DNA from: Plesiomonas sp051652165
GTDB lineage: Bacteria; Pseudomonadota; Gammaproteobacteria; Enterobacterales; CAMTGL01
DNA: 64,000 bases
Assembly: GCF_051652165.1 (NCBI RefSeq)
Contig: NZ_JBOFTR010000003.1
Location: forward strand, 186,001 to 250,000
Reading direction: 5' to 3'
Made by a program: the position numbers and the translations under genes. The notes below the pieces were generated by a model. It saw nothing but the letters and a program-made list of their open reading frames with translations, was not told where the DNA came from and did not search any database. Each line of letters starts with the position of its first letter. Within the stretch, counting starts at the first letter, position 1. Positions 1 to 7,023 of the stretch are shown piece by piece.

Positions 1-1168
1 TCAAGATGAAGCCCCAATAGTGCGCTTTATCAACCAAATGCTCAGTCGGGCGGTGCGGGTTAAGGCCTCTGATATTCACTTTGAACCGTATGAAAAGCAG
101 TATCGGGTGCGTTTTCGTATTGATGGCGTATTACAAGAGATAGCTAACCCGCCGGAAAAATTAGCCGCGCGCCTTGCTGCACGCCTAAAAATCATGAGCA
201 AGCTCGATATCGCTGAAAAGCGGATCCCGCAAGATGGCCGTATTAAGCTCAAACTAACAGAAACTCAAGCCATTGATCTGCGTGTCTCTACCCTGCCAAC
301 CCTGTTCGGTGAAAAAGTGGTACTGCGCATTTTAGACTCTAGCGCCGCCAGTTTAAACATTGAACAACTGGGGTTTACTGACCACGACAAACAGCTCTAC
401 CTCAATGCACTGGCCAAACCGCAGGGGATGATCTTAGTCACCGGGCCAACTGGCAGCGGTAAAACCGTCAGCTTATATACGGGGTTATCCATTTTAAATC
501 AGCCTGAGCGCAATATCTCAACGGCTGAAGATCCAGTGGAAATTAACTTAGCCGGCATCAACCAAACTCAAATTAACCTTAAAGCAGGGCTCACCTTTGC
601 CAGTGCCTTACGGGCCTTTTTGCGCCAAGACCCTGATGTGGTCATGGTGGGCGAAATTCGTGATCTGGAAACGGCGGAAATTGCCGTTAAAGCGGCACAA
701 ACCGGCCACTTAGTGCTATCAACCCTGCACACCAACTCGGCAGCCGAAACGCTCACACGCCTTGCCAATATGGGGGTGCCAGCCTACAACATTGCTTCAT
801 CTATTCACCTGATTATTGCCCAGCGTTTAGCCCGCAAACTCTGCCCAGAGTGCCGCCAGCCCTGTTTGCTGACAGAAACCGAGCAAAAGGCAGCAGGGTT
901 TAGCCACCCACTGGCAACGGGCATGCACATTTTTAAAGCCAAAGGCTGCCCTAAATGCACCCACGGTTATAAAGGGCGCACGGGGTTGTATGAAATTATG
1001 CCGATCACCGCCACCCTGACCGAGGCCATTTTGCGCGGCGATCACGCCCCTGAGCTGACAGCCATTGCCCGTCAGCTCGGCATGAAAACCTTGCGTGAAG
1101 CGGGCCTTGCGAAAGTGGTTGACGGCATCACCTCATTAGAAGAGATAGCACGGGTAACAGGAGTGTAA
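1..1168 (+). CDS. pilB: Type IV pilus assembly ATPase PilB (5' end outside window)
   Basis: Hexameric cytoplasmic ATPase that powers pilus extension by driving pilin polymerisation through PilC. The reading frame is open from the first bases of the window (it reads DEAPIVRFINQML before any plausible start), so the N-terminal MshEN-like part, usually about 180 residues, is missing. Seen: Walker A GPTGSGKT at 443-466, the Asp box and Walker B around DPDVVMVGEIRD, the His box STLHTN, and the C-terminal zinc motif CPEC...CPKC typical of GspE/PilB. The neighbours pilC (2-nt gap) and pilD favour PilB over the type II secretion ATPase GspE. A retraction ATPase (PilT) is not in this window, nor is a pilin gene. 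Confidence 0.95.
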   Translation, partial: QDEAPIVRFINQMLSRAVRVKASDIHFEPYEKQYRVRFRIDGVLQEIANPPEKLAARLAARLKIMSKLDIAEKRIPQDGRIKLKLTETQAIDLRVSTLPTLFGEKVVLRILDSSAASLNIEQLGFTDHDKQLYLNALAKPQGMILVTGPTGSGKTVSLYTGLSILNQPERNISTAEDPVEINLAGINQTQINLKAGLTFASALRAFLRQDPDVVMVGEIRDLETAEIAVKAAQTGHLVLSTLHTNSAAETLTRLANMGVPAYNIASSIHLIIAQRLARKLCPECRQPCLLTETEQKAAGFSHPLATGMHIFKAKGCPKCTHGYKGRTGLYEIMPITATLTEAILRGDHAPELTAIARQLGMKTLREAGLAKVVDGITSLEEIARVTGV

Positions 1169-1170
1169 CC

Positions 1171-2406
1171 ATGAACACACTGGCACAGCCAAAACCGCGC
1201 CGTTTATCGCCATATACATGGAAAGCGGTTAATCGTCAGGGGCAACCTGCCGAGGGCGAATTAGAAGCAAGCTCTATTGATGAAGCGCGTATGCAACTGA
1301 TGAGCAAAGGCTTTAACCGTATAGAGCTGAAAAAAACGCCGGTGTCACTGTTTAGCCGTATCACAGATCGTATCAAACCGGCTGATATTGCATTTATGAG
1401 CCGCCAGCTCTCAACCATGCTGTTTGCCGGTGTTCCCATTTTACAAAGCCTAAAAATGATTGGAGAGAGCCATGCCAAACGCAGCATGCGGCGGTTGTTG
1501 TCCACCATCACCACCGATGTAGAGAGCGGTTTGCCGATTTCACAATCGCTGCGCAAATATCCACTTATTTTTGATGACCTTTACTGCGATCTGGTTAGCA
1601 CTGGCGAGATCACCGGTCGGCTCGATATCGTGATGGATAGAATCGCTACGCACCGTGAAAAAATGGAGGCGCTAAAATCGAAAATAAAAAAGGCACTCTT
1701 TTATCCCGCTATGGTGATGGTAGTAGCCATTGGGGTCACGCTGTTGATGTTGCTGTTTGTTATCCCACAATTTGAGTCTATTTACGCCAGCTTTGGTTCT
1801 GAATTACCGGCCTTTACCAATATGGTGTTAGCCCTTTCACGCTTATTGCGGGAAAATGGGCTGTATCTTTTCGCTGCTGTGGTGGCGGTCGCGTTGGGGT
1901 ATCGGCACCTATACCGCGCCTCTGCAAAAATGCGTTATAAACAAGATCAATTCATGCTCAAACTGCCTGTTATCGGTTTATTGCTGCATAAAGCATCCGT
2001 TGCCCGTTTTGCTCGCACGCTTTCTGTCACCTTTTCAGCAGGTGTTCCCTTACTCAGTGGGCTGCTCTCTGCATCGGGCGCAGCCGGAAACCTTGTCTAC
2101 CGTGATGCCATATTAGCCGTACGCAAAGAAGCCGAGCAAGGTTTACCCATTTACCAAGCCATGCAAAAACAGAACTTATTTCCCCCTATTACCACACAAA
2201 TGGTGATGATCGGGGAAGAGTCTGGCTCGCTTGATGGCATGCTTGATAAAGTGGCCGTGGTGTATGAGCAAGAAGTTGATGATATGGTTGATGCTCTGGC
2301 AAGCTTATTAGAGCCCTTTATCATGGTCATTATTGGTGGCATTGTTGGCTCACTGGTGGTTGCCATGTATCTGCCTATCTTCAATTTGGGGAATATTATT
2401 CACTAA
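1171..2406 (+). CDS. pilC: Type IV pilus inner-membrane platform protein PilC
   Basis: Polytopic inner-membrane platform that couples the PilB/PilT ATPases to pilin insertion or extraction. The 411 aa match the family length of about 400-410. It has two tandem T2SSF domains, roughly residues 70-195 and 275-400, each followed by hydrophobic segments; clear membrane spans lie near residues 177-200, 227-245 and 380-405. The N-terminal part contains the usual YTWKAVNRQG start of PilC/GspF proteins. It begins 2 nt after the pilB stop, so the two are translationally linked. A stem-loop with a T run follows at 2494-2528, so this transcript may end before pilD. Confidence 0.95.
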   Translation: MNTLAQPKPRRLSPYTWKAVNRQGQPAEGELEASSIDEARMQLMSKGFNRIELKKTPVSLFSRITDRIKPADIAFMSRQLSTMLFAGVPILQSLKMIGESHAKRSMRRLLSTITTDVESGLPISQSLRKYPLIFDDLYCDLVSTGEITGRLDIVMDRIATHREKMEALKSKIKKALFYPAMVMVVAIGVTLLMLLFVIPQFESIYASFGSELPAFTNMVLALSRLLRENGLYLFAAVVAVALGYRHLYRASAKMRYKQDQFMLKLPVIGLLLHKASVARFARTLSVTFSAGVPLLSGLLSASGAAGNLVYRDAILAVRKEAEQGLPIYQAMQKQNLFPPITTQMVMIGEESGSLDGMLDKVAVVYEQEVDDMVDALASLLEPFIMVIIGGIVGSLVVAMYLPIFNLGNIIH

Positions 2407-2493
2407 TGCACACGTAAACCGCAGCAAGACGCTGTTTATCTTTTGCGGTAATATTATCTGGTATCTCAGGAAGTTAACTGATTTTATACACGA

Positions 2494-2528
2494 AGATAAG
2501 CATGCAGCTATGCGCTTATCTCTTTTTT
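2494..2528 (+). terminator. Rho-independent terminator between pilC and pilD
   Basis: Perfect 8-bp arms AGATAAGC (2494-2501) and GCTTATCT (2514-2521) enclose a 12-nt loop that can itself pair GCAT with ATGC. A run of six T follows at 2523-2528. It lies in a 156-nt gap inside what is otherwise a pilBCD operon, so it would end or attenuate the transcript before pilD. Inferred from sequence form only. Confidence 0.65.
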
Positions 2529-2562
2529 CTGCGCGTTGTGCGCCCTTAGGATAAGGTTTCCA

Positions 2563-3393
2563 GTGGACGGGATCATGTTGTTAGCGGCACTGTTTGGCTT
2601 AGTCATCGGCAGTTTTCTGAATGTGGTGATCTACCGCTACCCGATTATGCTTGAACGCCACTGGCGGGCACAGTGCAGTGCCCAGTTTAGCGATCTGCCC
2701 CCCACACCAAGCTCTTCGCGTTTTGATCTGTTGTTGCCTGCCTCACACTGCCCACAGTGTAAAACGCCCGTTCGCTGGTTTGACAACCTGCCACTGGCTT
2801 CATGGTTATGGCTACGTGGAAAATGTCGGCACTGCCAAGCACCAATCAGTGTTCGTTATCCCGCCATTGAACTGATAACTGCCACACTCTTTGCACTGCC
2901 AATCTTACTGTGGGGGCTTACTCCGTGGAGTCTGGCTATTATGCTGCTCAGTGCTCTGCTGCTGGTTGCCAGTGTGATAGACCTTGACACATTCTGGCTA
3001 CCCGACAGCCTGACACACCCAATGCTCTGGGGAGGGTTACTGTTAGCCTGGCAAGGTGAAAGCCACCTTGACCTACACAGCGCCCTTGCTGGGGTAATGG
3101 TCGGCTATCTTTCGCTCTGGGGGTTGTTCTGGATATTTAAACTGCTAACCGGTAAAGAGGGCATGGGCCGCGGCGATTTTGCGCTGATGGCCGCACTCGG
3201 CGCATGGGTGGGCGCTGAAAAATTACTGTTAGTGGCTATGCTTGCCTCGTTCAGTGGCCTTTTTTATGCCGTCATAACCCGCCGCACTCAACAAGCTATT
3301 CCCTTTGGCCCATGGTTGGCACTTGGCGGTTGGATCACTTTACTGTGGGGCGATAATATTGTGCACACTTATTTTACCCTGATGGGTCTCTAG
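2563..3393 (+). CDS. pilD: Prepilin peptidase / N-methyltransferase PilD
   Basis: Inner-membrane aspartyl protease that cleaves the leader of type IV prepilins (and type II secretion pseudopilins) and N-methylates the new N-terminal residue. Seen: hydrophobic N-terminus GLVIGSFLNVVIYR, the cytoplasmic zinc domain CPQC...CRHC, and the two catalytic aspartate motifs IDLDTFWLPD and GMGRGDFALMAALGAWVG, followed by several membrane spans. I chose the GTG at 2563 because AGG-ATAAGG (2548-2556) lies 6 nt upstream; ATG 2575 and TTG 2536 are in-frame alternatives. The 276 aa are slightly short of the usual 285-290. Separated from pilC by a terminator-like hairpin. Confidence 0.93.
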   Translation: MDGIMLLAALFGLVIGSFLNVVIYRYPIMLERHWRAQCSAQFSDLPPTPSSSRFDLLLPASHCPQCKTPVRWFDNLPLASWLWLRGKCRHCQAPISVRYPAIELITATLFALPILLWGLTPWSLAIMLLSALLLVASVIDLDTFWLPDSLTHPMLWGGLLLAWQGESHLDLHSALAGVMVGYLSLWGLFWIFKLLTGKEGMGRGDFALMAALGAWVGAEKLLLVAMLASFSGLFYAVITRRTQQAIPFGPWLALGGWITLLWGDNIVHTYFTLMGL

Positions 3394-3394
3394 C

Positions 3395-3473
3395 ACGTTA
3401 ATCTGGCAGATTAACGTAAGGGCATCTCAACATATAGCACCATAAATTAACGTATAGCACCGTAATTTATGGT
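3395..3473. repeat. Two adjacent inverted repeats between pilD and coaE
   Basis: First, arms ACGTTAATCTG (3395-3405) and CAGATTAACGT (3407-3417) form a perfect 11-bp palindrome around a single central base. Second, ACCATAAATTA (3439-3449) and TAATTTATGGT (3463-3473) form a perfect 11-bp inverted repeat around 13 nt. TATAGCAC occurs twice (3433-3440 and 3453-3460). No T run follows either arm, so neither is a typical intrinsic terminator. They fill most of the 232-nt gap before coaE and could be protein-binding sites or a structured 3' end. Confidence 0.5.
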
Positions 3474-3625
3474 ACGTTGATATACAATGCAGTGATATAT
3501 AACACGTTGAATTAGGCTATCATTTCCCTAAAATCATTAAAATGAGCAGGCTATCTTATGCACATACTCCATGTGCATATTGTTGCGCTTTTAACCGTTT
3601 TATTGCCCCTATTATGGAGCTACTT

Positions 3626-4357
3626 GTGACCTACACCGTCGCGATTACTGGAGGCATTGGCAGTGGTAAAACCACCGTTGCCAATCTATTTTCCCAGTAC
3701 GGTATTACCTTGGTAGATGCTGATATTGTAGCACGCGATGTAGTCGCACCCGGTTCATCGGCACTGCACAGCATCATCACCCATTTTGGCACACAAGTGC
3801 AGTTCGCCGATGGCAGCTTAAATCGCGCCGCACTGCGTGAAATCATCTTTGCCGATCCGCAGCAACAGGCGTGGTTGAACCAGTTATTGCATCCGCTAAT
3901 CAACCAGACAATGCAACAGCAGTTAGCCGCTGTCACCTCACCTTATGCACTGTGGGTTGTGCCATTGCTGGTTGAAAACAACCTTTGCAAGTTCGCGCAT
4001 CGTGTCTTAGTGGTTGATGTCAGCCCACAAACTCAGATCACGCGTACTTTGCTGCGCGATCAAGTCTCTGAACAGCAGATCAAGCAAATTCTAAATGCAC
4101 AAGCCTCACGCAGTGACCGTTTAGCGGTGGCTGATGATATTATTGATAATGATCACCACGGTCATCACGCAACGGTAAGCAACACGGTTGCTGAACAGCA
4201 TCAGCAAAATTTGCTCCACACACCACATCACAACAACACACACGCCCAGCCGGTATCAACAGCAAATTCCCTCAGCGCGCAAGTGGCATTACTCCACCAA
4301 AAATATTTGCAATTAGCGGCACACTATCAGCTTAATCGCCACACTACGGCTACGTAA
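3626..4357 (+). CDS. coaE: Dephospho-CoA kinase with a histidine-rich insertion
   Basis: Catalyses ATP-dependent phosphorylation of the 3'-hydroxyl of dephospho-CoA, the last step of coenzyme A synthesis, in the cytoplasm. Seen: P-loop GGIGSGKT at residues 9-16, LVDADIVAR near residue 31, and the C-terminal RLAVADDIIDND and LLHQKYLQLA blocks. The start is GTG 3626, 6 nt after GGAG (3616-3619); upstream in-frame starts at 3542 and 3614 lack support. At 243 aa it is longer than the usual 200-206 because about 38 residues (177-214, nt 4154-4267) with nine His and many Gln/Asn are inserted between the two C-terminal blocks, in the loop before the last helix. Placement beside pilD is common in gammaproteobacteria. 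Confidence 0.93.
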   Translation: MTYTVAITGGIGSGKTTVANLFSQYGITLVDADIVARDVVAPGSSALHSIITHFGTQVQFADGSLNRAALREIIFADPQQQAWLNQLLHPLINQTMQQQLAAVTSPYALWVVPLLVENNLCKFAHRVLVVDVSPQTQITRTLLRDQVSEQQIKQILNAQASRSDRLAVADDIIDNDHHGHHATVSNTVAEQHQQNLLHTPHHNNTHAQPVSTANSLSAQVALLHQKYLQLAAHYQLNRHTTAT

Positions 4358-4507
4358 TACCAACAAGATCATCAGGAATAACAGACAAACCTTAGCACAC
4401 TGGTTATACCAGATAGCCATGAATCAGTAGGTCACCCATATAGACGCTGCCCAGATTATTACTTAGTATTTAGCCCAATGACTTTTTCACTCTCAATGAA
4501 TTAATCC

Positions 4508-5263
4508 ATGACAAATGACGCAACTTGCCCAGTGATTTTTGAGCATCCCCTTAATGAGAAGATGCGAGCGTGGTTACGCATAGAGTATCTACTACAACAA
4601 TTAGATGATAATCAACACTTAGCCGATACCGCGCAATCTATGGTCTTTTTCCGCACTATTGCCGATCTACTTGATGTGCTTGATCGTGGCGAAGTAAGAA
4701 CCGATCTGCTCAAAGATCTTGAGCGCCAACAAAAAAAATTAGAGCAATTTATTGATACACCAGGGGTTGATATCAGCGTATTACAAGATCTGCGCACCCA
4801 ATTAAAGCAACACTATACTGACTTGCTCAATGCCCCACGTTTAGGGCAAGCACTGCGTGATGATCGCTTTATTAACCCAATCCGCCAACGCTTGAGTATT
4901 CCCGGAGGCAGTTGCAGTTTTGATCTGCCTACTCTGCACCTTTGGTTGCATTTATCCCATGAGCAAAAAGAGCAGCAAGCCGTTCACTGGATGTCAACAC
5001 TCGACACACTGCGTAACCCGCTGCGCCTGATTCTTACGCTAATTCGACAAACTGCAACGTTTCACCCATGCAGTGCAAATGCCGGTTTTTATCAAGATAA
5101 TGGTGGTGATGCTGAAATGCTGCGTCTCTGTTTACAGCTTGATTTTATGGTCTATCCGCAAGTGTCTGGACACAAAAGCCGTTATGCTATTCGCTTTTTA
5201 CCGCTCGACAGCGAACACGGTGAAGTACCACAACATCTGCCGTTTAAGCTGGCGTGTTGTTAA
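4508..5263 (+). CDS. zapD: Cell division protein ZapD (YacF, DUF1342)
   Basis: Cytoplasmic FtsZ-associated protein that cross-links FtsZ filaments into bundles and supports Z-ring integrity. Recognised by the N-terminal block FEHPLNEKMRAWLRIEYLL, the central LRDDRFINPIRQRLSIPGGSC block and length 251 aa (family 245-255). ATG 4508 begins eight codons before the conserved FEHPLNEK motif, as in homologues. The order coaE-zapD-yacG is the usual gammaproteobacterial one and links it to the division genes further right. The 150-nt gap to coaE shows no clear terminator. Confidence 0.94.
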   Translation: MTNDATCPVIFEHPLNEKMRAWLRIEYLLQQLDDNQHLADTAQSMVFFRTIADLLDVLDRGEVRTDLLKDLERQQKKLEQFIDTPGVDISVLQDLRTQLKQHYTDLLNAPRLGQALRDDRFINPIRQRLSIPGGSCSFDLPTLHLWLHLSHEQKEQQAVHWMSTLDTLRNPLRLILTLIRQTATFHPCSANAGFYQDNGGDAEMLRLCLQLDFMVYPQVSGHKSRYAIRFLPLDSEHGEVPQHLPFKLACC

Positions 5264-5329
5264 GCTCTGACAGTAAAAAACACCTAAAATAGGTGGCAGT
5301 ATATCTGCCCATTGAAAAGAGAAACCCCA

Positions 5330-5527
5330 ATGACGCAACCACTTTACGTTCCGTGCCCAACCTGTCAGGCGGCGGTTGAATGGAGCGAAAACAGCCCTTA
5401 TCGCCCCTTTTGTTGTAAACGCTGCCAGTTAATTGATTTAGGTGAGTGGGCAGAAGAGGAAAAGCGAATCCCTGGCCCAGAAGATCACTCCAATGCAGAA
5501 AATTGGAGTGAAAACGATCAGTTGTAA
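5330..5527 (+). CDS. yacG: DNA gyrase inhibitor YacG (small zinc protein)
   Basis: Small zinc-binding protein; the E. coli homologue binds GyrB and inhibits gyrase DNA binding. At 65 aa it has the family length. The ATG at 5330 puts the four zinc cysteines at residues 9, 12, 28 and 32 (CPTC and CCKRC), exactly as in E. coli YacG, which supports this start over TTG 5312. The conserved IDLGEWA block follows the second cysteine pair. Last gene of the rightward coaE-zapD-yacG group, convergent with mutT. Confidence 0.93.
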   Translation: MTQPLYVPCPTCQAAVEWSENSPYRPFCCKRCQLIDLGEWAEEEKRIPGPEDHSNAENWSENDQL

Positions 5528-5529
5528 AT

Positions 5530-5573
5530 ACACGTTCGTGTTGTAAGCCGCTCCCCGTTGTCAAAAACGGGGG
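5530..5573. terminator. Hairpins between convergent yacG and mutT
   Basis: A short ACACG/CGTGT hairpin (5530-5541) is followed by CCCCGTT (5553-5559) paired with AACGGGG (5566-5572) over a 6-nt loop. Neither is followed by a convincing T run, so terminator function for these converging genes is an inference from position. Confidence 0.35.
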
Positions 5574-5599
5574 CAGGCATATACTCTGCAGCCCTATTA

Positions 5600-6016
5600 T
5601 CAGCACTGAGTGTTAACTGTGGCAACCTCGGCCAGTAATGTCTGAACAATGGCAGCATTAGCGTGAGGAAAACGTTCGGCCAGTAAATCGCGCTGCGCAA
5701 CCCATGCTGAACGTTGGCCTTCGCGCCCAAAAGGTTCACCCTGATAATCTTCAACTAAAAAGAAGTGTAAATGTACAACACGGTCATCAAACTCCACACT
5801 GACATTATCAAACGGCACTGATTGTATCACCTCAATACCCACTTCTTCTTGTAGCTCGCGGGCCAATGCCTGTTGTGCTGACTCTCCGGCTTCAAATTTT
5901 CCACCAGGAAACTCCCAGTAACCGGCTAAAAAACTATCAGGTTTACGTTTTGTCAGAAAAATTTCACGATCAGCATTACGAATAATGCCCACGGCAACAT
6001 GCATCTGTTTTTTCAC
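5600..6016 (-). CDS. mutT: 8-oxo-dGTP diphosphatase MutT (Nudix)
   Basis: Hydrolyses 8-oxo-dGTP to the monophosphate and so prevents A:T to C:G transversions. Seen: Nudix box from GGKFEAGESAQQALARELQEE to VGI (GX5EX7REUXEEXGU) and the N-terminal VGIIRNADREIFLTKR and GYWEFPGGK blocks typical of MutT. The GTG at 6016 follows GAGGA by about 8 nt and gives MKKQMHVAVGIIRN, matching E. coli MutT; it yields 138 aa (family about 130). An ATG at 6052 would add 12 residues not expected in the family. It lies downstream of secA on the same strand, as in E. coli secM-secA-mutT, but here a GNAT pseudogene intervenes. Confidence 0.92.
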   Translation of the reverse strand: MKKQMHVAVGIIRNADREIFLTKRKPDSFLAGYWEFPGGKFEAGESAQQALARELQEEVGIEVIQSVPFDNVSVEFDDRVVHLHFFLVEDYQGEPFGREGQRSAWVAQRDLLAERFPHANAAIVQTLLAEVATVNTQC

Positions 6017-6232
6017 GCTAATTTCCTCAAAAAATCGTTTATTTGTATGCATAACTCAACCTACATACACCTGCTCTACACAGTACCCTAACGGATGATT
6101 TAGATGAAAAATATCACGAAAAGAGTGTAAAAAGCTTTATGCGTTTAAATCATCAAAAACAGTACGTTATATCGATTTACTATAAAAGCAGGCACTCGCA
6201 CTGATATTAACAGAGGAAAATTGACATAATGA

Positions 6233-6764
6233 TTAAATAAACTGCCCACCTCTTAATTCAAGATTCAGTGTGTCATCATCAAACCAGTAGGCGTTCTCTT
6301 TTGCTAAAAGAGATACCCCTTGAAACAACACCACTTTTCCCAATGCTCGGCTGCACAAGGCTTCTGTACCTGACTGGCTAATCAGCCGCAAATTACCGCG
6401 CACTTGCCACCCACTACGCGCATAAAACTGCTGTAACGGAGGGTCACAAGTAAATAAACCAATATCAGCCTGACTGCTCAATATATGCTGAGTTGCCGCG
6501 TTCACGGCTAAGTGGCCAAAGCCTTGACGGGCTAAATGAAGATAAGTCGCTACACATACTTAATGCTGCCACACAAAAAGTCAGACCATGGTGCTGAATA
6601 GGAAACGTAAGCACACCCGCATAACTGGCTAACGCGCCATTCACATACACAGTGCAAGAAATTGGTGAATATTCAAGGCAATGCGGTGGGAAAATGCTGT
6701 CTTGTGGGCCACACAATGCATCCCCCCAAACATGATGCATAAGTATATTAATGTCAGCTTTCAC
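6233..6764 (-). pseudogene. Frameshifted GNAT-family acetyltransferase
   Basis: Two overlapping frames together encode one GNAT acetyltransferase-like protein. The first (from GTG 6764) gives CLEYSPISCTVYVNGALASYAGV and ends in AALS; the second continues with VATYLHLARQGFGHLAVNAATQHIL and FYARSGWQVRG, the acetyl-CoA-binding motif A/B region. Removing one base (the extra A near 6556 on the + strand) joins them as AALSSVATYLHLARQGFG, the expected GNAT arrangement, giving about 176 aa. So a single-base insertion breaks it; a sequencing error is possible. It sits between mutT and secA, where related genomes usually have nothing or an unrelated gene. Substrate unknown. Confidence 0.75.
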
Positions 6765-6935
6765 ATTATCAGAAAGAGCCTAATACGGCTCAACAGATAT
6801 TACCGTTTCACACACAGCCATAAAAAATTTCCAATACACACCCTAAAGCGCCCTTTCTAATACGGCACATATTACGTGCCATGGTGATAATCAGTGCTCT
6901 TATTTTGTACTCGATATCAAATAAAATTTTGTTCT

Positions 6936-6971
6936 AAAAAAAGGGCGATTACTGATGTAATCGCCCTTTTT
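6936..6971 (-). terminator. Terminator of secA
   Basis: Perfect 10-bp stem GGGCGATTAC (6943-6952) / GTAATCGCCC (6957-6966) with TGAT loop, flanked by A7 on one side and T5 on the other. It works on paper in both directions; on the minus strand it lies 50 nt after the secA stop. Confidence 0.9.
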
Positions 6972-7023
6972 GCACAATGTAATACACCTACTGATACACA
7001 GAGACTCTCAGTAGACTATTAGC

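Noticed and set aside
2333..2554. Small plus-strand frame overlapping the end of pilC
   Set aside because: It lies in another frame of pilC and runs through the terminator hairpin at 2494-2528.
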